Assembly (NCBI RefSeq): GCF_002234675.1
Contig: NC_019862.2
Location: 18,933,514-18,997,513, forward strand
Reading direction: 5' to 3'
Origin: Oryzias latipes
Lineage: Eukaryota; Chordata; Actinopteri; Beloniformes; Adrianichthyidae
DNA: 64,000 bases
Shown: piece by piece, positions 48,127-60,100 of the stretch
How positions within the stretch are numbered: position 1 is the first letter of the stretch
Layout of the letters: the number at the start of each line of letters is the position of its first letter
Program-made: the position numbers and the translations under genes
Notes under the pieces: generated by a model
The model's database searches: none
The model's input: only the letters and a program-made list of their open reading frames with translations
What the model was told of the DNA's origin: nothing

Positions 48127-51100
48127 GGTCTTTCAGATCTTGAGTAACTGTTTAATTTTTAGGTTTACAGTGAATCTTCTGCTCTTTCAAAGAGACTAGC
48201 TTTAGTCATTGAATGTAGTTTTGTTCTAGCCTGTCAGAGTTTGCTATATATTCCTTACTCTTTTTCCTTTTTTTATAGCGTCATTATCTCACCGGTGACT
48301 AACGATTATCCACCATTAGGATTCAAAGAGGTTCATTGTGTCTATAAAATTATACTGCGTATTTAATTTATTTTTTATCAGACACCGGTTTGTTTTGTAA
48401 TGTAAAACGTACCGACATGTTTCGGTGGAATGTCTTCCACTTTCATCAGGGTCGTCATTAGGTGGTGGTGTGTGACGTCTTTAATAAATGAAGGTGGAAT
48501 ACATTCCACCGAAACATGTCGGTACATTTTACTTTACAAAACAAACCAGTGTCTGATAAAAAAATAAATGAAATACGCAGTATTCACCATTAGGTTTTCA
48601 AATCTTCCTTTTTAGTCAAAATAGCATCTTGACTCAGAAGTATTGATGTGTTTTCAAAGCATTAAGGAAAAAAAAGAACAGCTTTTGAAAAGTTGATGTT
48701 TCCTGCAGGCGTGTGATGGAACTCCTCACTCTTGATTGGAGACTGTCGGCGAAGCTCCGTCTGCCCGCCATCAGCCGCCTGCAGAAGATCCACAACGTTG
48801 ACCTCGCCCTGCAGGTGCTGAAAGCCAAAGGAATTGACCTCAAGGATGAACATGGTAACACGGAGCTCATTTGTTTTTTTTTTGGTTTAGTATATTAACC
48901 TTCTGATTGTAAATAAAAACATTTCTGTCAGTTTTATTGAAAATAAAAATGTTCGTTTTTGTTGATGTTTCTTAAATTGTTTTCTAGGTTCCATCATTGA
49001 CTCCAGGGACATTGTAGATGGACATCGAGAGAAGACACTGAGCCTCCTGTGGAAAATCATCTTCGCATTCCATGTGTGTATCTTTTTTGTGTGTTGGCAT
49101 TCTTGTATTTTTTTTTTGTTTACCAAGAAGATTTATGCTCTTTTATTTCATGAATCTGTGAAGGTGGAAGTGATTCTGGATGAGAATCAGCTCCGTCAGG
49201 AAATCGGTTTCCTGAGGAGAACTCTGAGGACCAAACGGAGGCTGGCTAGAGTGAGGGCCGACCAAGGAATTCAGCCCAGTCCCATGAAAACCAGGGTGTC
49301 GTACGAACACACAAGTACCAAGATTACATTGCTGATGGAGTGGGTCCGTGCAGTGTGTAACTTCTACAACCTGAAGGTAATTTATTTATTTATTGCTTTG
49401 TGGTCCAAAAATGATGAAATACAACCATATAAGGAGGCGCATCTTAAAACCAAGTCTGTATGTCTTCATCTGCAGGTGGAAAACTTCACGGTGATGTTTT
49501 CAGACGGCCGCGTACTCTGCTACCTCATCCACCACTACCACCCCAGCCTCCTGCCGGAGGCTTCCATTAGCCACAGCACCACCCAGACCGTGGAGGGTTC
49601 CCCGACGGGCCGCCTGGAGCTCGACTGTTCAGCCAGCGACTCCGACAGCTCCTTTGACGCGTTAAAAAAAGGCACGAGTAGTAAACGTCTGCAACATCTG
49701 TGGCTCATGAATAAAACATCTCACTGAGATAAATGGAGTGAATCCACACAATAGCTGAGGAATTTGTGGTGGTGTCTTTTATTTTTCCCAGGAGGCCCAG
49801 ATTCTCCATCTGTTGTGTTTAAAGAGCTGCTGGAGAATGAGAAAAGCAACTTCAAGTTGGTCAACAGTGCTGTTGCTTTCTTGGGGGGAGTTCCCGCCAT
49901 GATCAACCTGGCTGACATGTCCAACACCATCCCTGATGAGAAGGTGAGACCAGACGCCAATCTGTTTAAATGTCTGCAGAGCATGGATAACAGGGGAAAG
50001 ATGATTTGTGTTGCTAGGTAGTTTATATATTCAGATTTCTACCGTTGTACACAACTCAGTACTTTTGGGAATCTTCCCAAATCTGTTCCTCTAATGAATG
50101 ACAAACATGTAATGTCCAAATGTCAAAAACGATGTTTGTTGTTGACAAATAACTTTTGGGTTCAAGTCGGTGCTAAGTTGGGTTTTTGAGTGGGGTTTTT
50201 ATCATCAATAAGCAGACCCTGAAATTAAGCATATCTGTAGTATTTTGAAATTTTAAAGGACATTTCTTTGTTTTCACACTTGAGATTTTAAATGCCCTTT
50301 AAGGAGTAAGGTAGATGTGATGCCGGTGGCAACAAAAAATGCTTTTATAAAATAAAATATTGCATTTAAAGTCCCTTTCTTACGGTATCGGGACGTTTTC
50401 TTCACCTTTATGCCTAATGTTAAAATGTTTTGTTCCCAGGTGGTTATGACCTACCTGTCCTTCCTCTGCGCTCGTCTGCTGGACCTGCATAACGAAACCA
50501 GAGCTGCTCGGGTCATTCAAGGGGCCTGGAGGAAATACAGACTGAAGAAAGATCTGCAGCTTTATGAGGTTTGTCCTTTTGTCTTTGTTCTGTTAGGATA
50601 AAGTTAGCTTAAGCTACACAATTTCTGTTTTGCTAAAAATTAAAAACAAGAAAACAGGGTTATGATTTTTTTTTTGTCATCTCTTTTATTATTTTATAAT
50701 ATCCCTTGTTTTCTAACATTTTACATTTGAAGATTCAGGTAAAAATAGTTATTCTGGCTTCAACAAAAGTTGCAATTTTTTTTATTTAAAAAACTTTACG
50801 TTTTTTATGAAGAAATCAGTTTTCAATGAAGTTTGGTCAGTAAAAGAAAACACATTTAAAAAGGGACAGACTTGTTTCTACTGGAAGACCAAAAATATAG
50901 CTAAAATTTAATCCATATATTGAGAAAATCCAGTTTTAATTGCACATTTTTGTTTGGATACAGGAAAGGAACAAAGCTGCTTTAAAGATCCAGCTTATGG
51001 TGAGACGTTTTCTACAGAAGAGAAGAGCTGCGAGGCGAGCTCAGGCTGCAGTCCTCATTCAGTCTGCCTGGAGGGGCTTTTTAGCCCGCAAAATTCTGAG

Positions 51101-54100
51101 GATGCAGAAAGAGGCTCTGCTGCGGGCTGTGCAGCACGAAGCGGCAACCATTATCCAGGTAGGATTGGAAGGAGCTGAACATTATATCAGCTGTTAGTAA
51201 AATCTAGAATTCAGAGGCATTAAAGTTGCTATTTTTTTAATTTTTATTCTTTCTTCAACTTTGGGTTTTATCTCATGTATACAGGCTCATTGGAGGATGT
51301 TTTCTGCCTTCAAGGCTTACAACCAGCTCAGATATTACACAGTGTCAGTCCAAGCCCAATGGAGGATGAGGAGGGCAGCTGCAACTTATGGCAAAGTCTG
51401 CAGGGCGGTCCGAGTCCTCCAGAAGTACTCACGAGCTTGGGCTCTCTCCAGAAAGCAGCGGGACCGTTACCTCCTTCTCAGGAGCTCTGTGGTCAAACTG
51501 CAAAGAGCTTTTAGGAGATGGAAAGCTACAAAAATTGAAGAAGAAAATCGTGCGGCCGTGGTGATACAAGCTGCTTTTAAGAAGTGGTACAGCCACAGGA
51601 TGGCGACAAAATCCGCTGCCGCCGTCAGAATCCAGTCCTGGTTCCGAATGCAGGTGTGCCATCGTGATTACAGCCAGATCAGGAGAAGCGCTGTTCTTAT
51701 TCAAGCTTACCATAGGGGCCAAGTGCAGAGGCGGCGGTTTCAGACGCTGAAGCTGCAGCATGACTCTGCTGTTGTCATTCAAAGGGCCTTCAGGGGCCAC
51801 GTTGTGAGGAAGCAGGTGCTGGAGATGAGGCAGGCAGCAGTTGTGATCCAGCAGCGCTTTCGGGCTTCTGTGAAAAGAAATGCGCAAAGGAGAGCGTTTT
51901 TGACGATGAGATGCGCGGCTGTTGCCATGCAGGCAGTATTTCGTGGAAAGAAGGCCCGAGAGCTGCTAAAAAAGCAACATGAGGCAGCAACGGTGATCCA
52001 GGCAGCATTTAGGGAGCGTGCTGCTCGAAAGAAGTACCTCGCCTTGAGAAAGGCGGCTATTAGGGTACAACGCAGGTACAGAGCTACCGTTCTGGCTCGC
52101 AAGACTAAGACGCAATATTTTGCTTTGAGGAAGGCCGCCCTCGTTTTACAGGCCAGCTGGCGAGGCAGAGCTGACAGGAAGAAAATCGAAATGTGGCATC
52201 GGTGTGCAACTTTGATACAGGCTTCTTATCGACGACACAGAATCCATGCAGAGTTCAGATCCAAGAAGGGAGCAGCTCTTGTCATTCAGCGTCGCTACAG
52301 AGCTTTTGTTGCTGGGAAAGACATAAGGGGAAAATTCTTACAGAAGAGAGCAGCTTCCATAGCTCTTCAAGCTGGATTCAGAGGCATGAGAGTGAGATCG
52401 GAACTCAAGAGGAAGCACCAAGCTGCAACTGTCATTCAGTCTTGGATTAGAAGGTTTTTGTGTGAGAAAAGATACTTCTTGATGCAGTGTGCAGCAATTA
52501 TCATCCAGTCGAGGTACAGAGCTCTTCTGCTGTGCAGGGCATCACAAAAGGAGTTCAGAAAGCAAAAGCAGGCTGCCATTAAGATACAAGCCGTGTTCAG
52601 GGGGCTCAGAGTGAGGCAGGAGCACCGGAAGAGGATTGCTGCTGCCACAGCTATTCAAGCTCACTTCAGGATGTACAAAATGCGCATGGCTTACCTAGCT
52701 GCCAAGTTTGCTGCCATTATTATTCAGGAGCGCTACAGGGCCAAAAAGCTCCGGGATCAAGAGCGGCAACGCTACAAAAGAATCAAATCTGCCGCTGTAG
52801 TGATCCAGGCAGCATATCGAGGATGCATGGTCAGGAGGAGGATGGCAGAGCGCCATCGAGCTGCAGCAATCATACAGAGAATGTTTCTGACTATCCAGGC
52901 CAGAAAGCAATTCCTCAAACTCAAGTCTGTAGCTCTGATCTGTCAACGGAGGTACAGAGCTCTGAGCCTGGCAAGAAAATTCCACCTGGATTATCTGTCA
53001 AAGCGCAGGGCAGTTGTTTGTTTGCAGGCGGCTTGTAGAGGATACTTGGTCAGAAAGCAGCTGCATGTCAGACAAAGAGCTGCTGTGATTATTCAGTCTT
53101 ATTTCAGGATGCACCAGAGGAAGACTCGATACAGGAGGCTCCGCTGGGCGTGCAGGGTTGTGCAAGAACGGTGCCGGGCCAACAAAAAGATGAGAGTGGA
53201 CATGCATGCAATGAAGGCCGTGAAAAATGCTGCCATTGTCTTACAATCTGCTTATAGAGGCATGAAGTCCAGGAGAATCCTTCAACAAGAGCATCAAGCT
53301 GCTGCAGTTATCCAGAGATCTTTCAGAGCCCACTGTGAACACAGGAGCTATCTGACCCTAAAGGCCTCCGTTCTGAACATTCAGCGCAGATATCGAGCCA
53401 ACATGGCTGCAAAGAAACAGAAAAGTCAATATCAACAAATCAGAAAAGCAACGATCCTCCTGCAGGCGGTCTACAGAGGTCAACAGGTCAGGAAGGAGGT
53501 TGGACGTTGGCACCGAGCTGCTACTGTGATCCAGTCAGCTTTCAGAAGATACAGAGAGGAGGTCAAGTTCCAGGCCATGCGTCTGTCTGCCACCATCATC
53601 CAAAGGCGCTACAGAGCCCTTCTTCAGGGGAGGACAGACAGAAGGAACTTCTTGAACATGAAATGTTCAGCTGTGGTTCTTCAGGCAGCTTTCAGAGGTC
53701 ATCGTGTGAGAACCGATGTAGCAAACATGCACTCTGCAGCAGTGGTCATTCAAGCCAACTTCAGGAGATTCAGAGAGCAGAAGACCTTCAGGAGACGACG
53801 CTGGGCAGCTGTCGTCCTACAGCAGAGGTTTAGAGCTCAAAAACAGAAACAACATGCAGTCAAACAATATTACAAAGTCAGAAAAGCTGCAGTTTTGCTT
53901 CAAGCTGCTTACAGAGGCATGAAATCCAGAAGAATCCTTCAACAAGAGCATCAAGCTGCTGCAGTTATCCAGAGATCTTTCAGAGCCCACTGTGAACACA
54001 GAAGCTATCTGACCCTAAAGGCCTCCGTTCTGAACATTCAGCGCAGATATCGAGCCAACATGGCTGCAAAGAAACAGAAAAGTCAATATCAACAAATCAG

Positions 54101-57100
54101 AAAAGCAACGATCCTCCTGCAGGCGGTCTACAGAGGTCAACAGGTCAGGAAGGAGGTTGGACGTTGGCACCGAGCTGCTACTGTGATCCAGTCAGCTTTC
54201 AGAAGATACAGAGAGGAGGTCAAGTTCCAGGCCATGCGTCTGTCTGCCACCATCATCCAAAGGCGCTACAGAGCCCTTCTTCAGGGGAGGACAGACAGAA
54301 GGAACTTCTTGAACATGAAATGTTCAGCTGTGGTTCTTCAGGCAGCTTTCCGAGGTCATCGTGTGAGAACCGATGTAGCAAACATGCACTCTGCAGCACT
54401 GGTCATTCAAGCCAACTTCAGGAGATTCAGAGAGCAGAAGACCTTCAGGAGACGACGCTGGGCAGCTGTTGTCCTACAGCAGAGGTTTAGAGCTCAAAAA
54501 CAGAAACGACATGCAGTCAAACAATATCACAAAGTCAGAAAAGCTGCAGTTTTGCTTCAAGCTGCTTATAGAGGCATGAAATCCAGAAGAATCCTTCAAC
54601 AAGAGCATCAAGCTGCTGCAGTTATCCAGAGATCTTTCAGAGCCCACTGTGAACACAGGAGCTATCTGACCCTAAAGGCCTCCGTTCTGAACATTCAGCG
54701 CAGATATCGAGCCAACATGGCTGCAGAGACACAGAAACACCAATATCAACAAATCAGAAAAGCAACAATCCTCCTGCAGGCAGTCTACAGAGGTCAACAG
54801 GTCAGGAAGGAGGTTGGACATTGGCACCAAGCTGCTACTGTGATCCAGTCAGCTTTCAGAAGATACAGAGAGGAGGTCAAGTTCCAGGCCATGCGTCTGT
54901 CTGCCACCATCATCCAAAGACGCTACAGAGCCCTTCTTCAGGGGAGGAGAGACAGAAGGAACTTCTTAAGGATGAAACGTTCAGCTGTGGTTCTTCAGGC
55001 AGCTTTCAGAGGTTATCGTGTGAGAACCGACGTAGCAAACATGCACTCTGCAGCAGTGGTCATTCAGTCTAACTTCAGGAGATTCAGAGAGCAGAAGACC
55101 TTCAGGAGACGACGCTGGGCAGCTGTCGTCCTACAGCAGAGGTTTAGAGCTCAAAAACAGAAACGACATGCAGTCAAACAATATCACAAAGTCAGAAAAG
55201 CTGCAGTTTTGCTTCAAGCTGCTTATAGAGGCATGAAATCCAGAAGAATCCTTCAACAAGAGCATCAAGCTGCTGCAGTTATCCAGAGATCTTTCAGAGC
55301 CCACTGTGAACACAGAAGCTATGTGACCCTAAAGGCCTCCGTTCTGAACATTCAGCGCAGATATCGAGCCAACATGGCTGCAAAGACACAGAAACACCAA
55401 TATCAACAAATCAGAAAAGCAACGATCCTCCTGCAGGCGGTCTACAGAGGTCAACAGGTCAGGAAGGATGTTGGACATTGGCACCGAGCTGCTACTGTGA
55501 TCCAGTCAGCTTTCAGAAGATACAGAGAAGAGGTCAAGTTCCAGGCCATGCGTCTGTCTGCCACCATCATCCAAAGGCGCTACAGAGCCCTTCTTCAGGG
55601 GAGGACAGACAGAAGGAACTTCTTAAGGATGAAACGTTCAGCTGTGGTTCTTCAGGCAGCTTTCAGAGGTCACCGTGTCAGAACCGACGTAGCAAACATG
55701 CACTCTGCAGCACTGGTCATTCAAGCCAACTTCAGGAGATTCAGAGAGCAGAAGACCTTCAGGAGACGACGCTGGGCAGCTGTCGTCCTACAGCAGAGGT
55801 TTAGAGCTCAAAAACAGAAACAAAATGCAGTCAAACAATATCACAAAATCAGAAAAGCTGTAGTTTTGCTTCAAGCTGCTTATAGAGGCATGAAATCCAG
55901 AAGAATCCTTCAACAAGAGCATCAAGCTGCTGCAGTTATCCAGAGATCTTTCAGAGCCCACTGTGAACACAGGAGCTATCTGACCCTAAAGTCCTCGGTT
56001 CTGAAAATTCAGCGCAGATATCGAGCCAACATGGCTGCAAAGACACAGAAACACCAATATCAACAAATCAGAAAAGCAACGATCCTCCTGCAGGCGGTCT
56101 ACAGAGGTCAACAGGTCAGGAAGGAGGTTGGACGCTGGCACCGAGCTGCTACTGTGATCCAGTCAGCTTTCAGAAGATACAGAGAGGAGGTCAAGTTCCA
56201 GGCCATGCGTCTGTCTGCCACCATCATCCAAAGACGCTACAGAGCCCTTCTTCAGGGGAGGAGAGACAGAAGGAACTTCTTGAACATGAAATGTTCTGCT
56301 GTGGTTCTTCAGGCAGCTTTCAGAGGCCATCGTGTGAGAACCGACGTAGCAAACATGCACTCTGCAGCAGTGGTCATTCAAGCCAACTTCAGGAGATTCA
56401 GAGAGCAGAAGACCTTCAGGAGACGACGCTGGGCAGCTGTCGTCCTACAGCAGAGGTTTAGAGCTCAAAAACAGAAACAAAATGCAGTCAAACAATATCA
56501 CAAAGTCAGAAAAGCTGCAGTTTTGCTTCAAGCTGCTTATAGAGGCATGAAATCCAGAAGAATCCTTCAACAAGAGCATCAAGCTGCTGCAGTTATCCAG
56601 AGATCTTTCAGAGCCCACTGTGAACACAGAAGCTATCTGACCCTAAAGGCCTCCGTTCTGAACATTCAGCGCAGATATCGAGCCAACATGGTAGCTAAAG
56701 GAGAAAGGAAAATATACATCCAGAAAAGGCAAGCCACCATGTTAATTCAGAGGAGCTTCAGAGCATGGAAAGCTCGACAACAGGTAAAAAAGTAAAAATA
56801 AGGACTTTTGAAAATATCTTAACTTAATGAATCACTTCTGCAAATGCATCAACTGTTAATAACTGTAAAATGTATCTGCCAGGTTGTGCAAGCAGCACGG
56901 GCTGAGAAGAGACTACGCTTTACAGCTGTGGTCTTCCATCATCTCTGTGCCATGAAGATCCAGAGAGCTTTGAGAGCTCACTGGGCTTTGGAGTCAGCAA
57001 AGAAACAGATCAACTCTGTGGTCACTATTCAGGTACAGCCGTAAACAGTCAATGGTGCCATTTACACATGAAATGTTTAATTGAACAAGCAAGTGTCTCC

Positions 57101-60100
57101 CCCCTCCAGCGATGGCTGAGAGCCAGGCAACAGAGGAGACATTATCTGGAGGAGAGGGGCAAAGTGGTTACCGCTCAGAGAGCTGTCAGGCGCTGGCTCG
57201 CCCATCGCCACAAGGCTGCCTCCGTCATCCAGCTGACTGTCAGGAAGTTCCTCGATGTCAAACGGCAGCAGAGGGTTCAGCGAGGCATTGTGAAGGCTCA
57301 GGCATGGACGTCACATCAAAATGTGAATTCTTGGGATCTCCGGATGAGTTTTTAATGTTTTTTTTTGGTGTTTTGTTACTCTATAGGCTCTCTGGAGAGC
57401 GCACTGCTCCCGCCAACACCACGACAACGCCAAGCTTGTCAAACTAAGACATCGATTACGTCAAATTTCTGCTGAGGTTCGAGAAGAAGACAAACTGTGC
57501 AACAAAACGTCCTCTGCGCTGGATTACCTCCTTCGATATAAACACTTCTCCTACATTCTAGAGGCCCTCCAAAACTTGGGTATGTTTTGACCCTCTGAAT
57601 AAATTAGGATTTTCTGTTACAAGCAGAATTTTGACCTCCCTCTGACCTCCAGCTAAAAGGCTGGAGGTCAGAGGGCACTGTGGTTTTGTCACCATAAGTC
57701 TTTAGTGGACAGCATCACGATCTATGTTTTGTTCCTGCTTTAATGTTGAAATCAGTGTTGACCCCGAGACAAAGGGAACTGAGGAAATGTAGGAAATCCA
57801 GTTCCTCTTATGTGTTGCAATATCAAAACTGGCCTTGTTTTGCTGGGAAAGGCAAAGGTTTATGTTTTAAATTTGTGTTTGTGTGTGCAGAGACAGCCAC
57901 CAGGCTCTCACCTGAGTGCTGTGAGCGGTTAGTGCAAAGCGGAGCCACCAACGTCATCTTCACGCTGATCCGCTGTTGTAACAGAAGTGTCCCCTGTATG
58001 GACGTCATCACCTTCTCCATCCAGATCCTTCTCAACCTCTCAAAGGTATTGAAGATTCTGATCAAGACTTTCTGTCACATGTGGCTCTAATAATTAAATA
58101 AAAAATGGGGAATAATATATATACCGTACATATACAGTGGTGAACAAAATTGTTGGTACCCCTCAGTTAAAGAAAGAAAGTCCCCAATGCTCACTGAAAT
58201 GACTTGAAACGTTCAAAATTAACAATAAATTAAAATTTATTGAAAATTAAACAATCAAACCATTACTTTTGAGTCGTTGATTAACAGAATTGATAAAAAA
58301 AAAACTAATGAAATAGGGCTGGACAAAAATGATGGTAGCCATAACTTAATATTTTGTTGCACAACCTTTTGAGGCAATCACTGCAATTAAACGGTTTCTG
58401 TATTTGTCAATGAGCCTTCTGCACCTGTCCACAGGTATTGTGGCCCACTCCTCATGAGCAAACTGCTCCAGTTGTCTCAGGTTTGACGGGTGTCTTCTCC
58501 AAATGGCATGTTTCAGCTCCTTCCACAGATGTTCAATGGGATTCAGATCTGGGCTCATAGAAGGCCACTTCAGAATAGTCCAACGCTTTTCTCTGAGCCA
58601 TTCTTGGGTGTTTTTGGCTGTGTGTTTTGGATCATTGTCCTGTTGGAAGACCCATGACCTGCGAATGAGACCAAGCTTTCTGAAACTAGGCAGCACATTT
58701 CTATCCAGAATGCCTTGATAATCTTGAGATTTCATTTTACCTTGCACAACTTCAAGACACCCTGTGCCAGATGCAGCAAAGCAGCCCCAAAACAGAACTG
58801 AGGCTCCTCAATGTTTCACAGTAGGGATAGTTTTTTTAATTAAAGATGAGTAAATTGCAGAGCATTTAGAACAGCTTTGGGCTTGAGAAAGGGTCTGCTA
58901 ACATTTCTTAAACTGTAACGATCGACTAAGCCTAGTGGTGGTGCTCACCGACACGTTTAGCCCAAATCTCTTCTGCATTTACAAAAGTTCAATTTCTATG
59001 GAACAAATGTATTTATTTTTTGTTCTACCTGTGGAGTTCACTTTCATTTCCCTAAAATTAGCTTCTCCATTTTTTGTGTGTGTTCACTTTCCCTTCCCCA
59101 AACCAAGTTTAGTTTAGAGTTGGATCTCTGTATATTTGTGGCGAGTTTCTGTTCCTTATGAACTAGTTTTGCAAAGTCTGCACTTTTTAATGTTCAAGTT
59201 AAACTACAACTTGTGGGTTGGTGGGCTTTTTTCAGTTTTTTTTTTTTTTGTTTTGTTTTGTTTCTTGGTTCTTTCTGTCTCCATTTCCGCTTCTGGCCGG
59301 TGATGTCAGGCGCCACCTTGTCTGCTGCCTGTTTCCTCTGACATTTGCTTGTAAATGACTAGATCCGTCTAGTCTAGCTGGGATCTGGCTTAAAACTGCC
59401 ACCGCAAAGCTCCAATATTGCTCGCCGTTTCTGTTGCACCCGTAATGTTAGGCTGGGGTTGTGAGGGGCTGTAAGCTAGGGCGCTAGAGTGTAAATACAT
59501 GGATGATTGAAAGGGTTTCCTCTACTCCAATAGTCCCGTCCACATCTCAGAGGCACATTTCTATTGCACTACTGCCACTCTGCAGAAACTATGTTTTAGA
59601 AAATGACAAGTTTCCAATTTGGGTAAAAACTGCATAATCATAATTTAAAAACCACTGGGAACACAAATGTATCTAAAGCTGATCGGAGCGGAACTTTTCT
59701 TTCCTTGGACAGTTAAAATGGTCACAACTCCACTGAAAACAAATGAAACAATCCAGTTTTTGTTGTCTCATTTGTCCTGTAAATGTTCTGCAGTAGCACA
59801 GTATTTTCTGCAATCCTTTAAAAAAAAGTTTTCATGCCAGGAATATATTTGTATTATCCTCTCATAATTGCTTAATTTCCTTCTCTCATTGTTGTTATCC
59901 CTTGTAGTACCAGAAAACCATAGAGGCTGTGTATTCAGTGGAAAACTCTGTGGAGACTCTCCTGGATTTGCTGCAGAGATACCGAGAGAAGGCGGGGGAT
60001 AAAGTGGCGGAAAAAGGCGGAAGCATCTTCACCAAAGCCTGCTTCCTTCTCGCTCTGCTCCTGCAGGACAAACGGCGTGCTGAGGTCCAGAGCTCGTTCT

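Noticed and set aside
53507-56627. Series of regularly spaced secondary frames in the ASPM exon (plus and minus)
   Set aside because: They recur every 657 bp because they are shadows of the tandem ASPM repeat in other frames.
58346-58747. 133-codon minus-strand frame in ASPM intron 23
   Set aside because: It is the C-terminal half of a Tc1 transposase with an adjacent terminal repeat, not a host gene.
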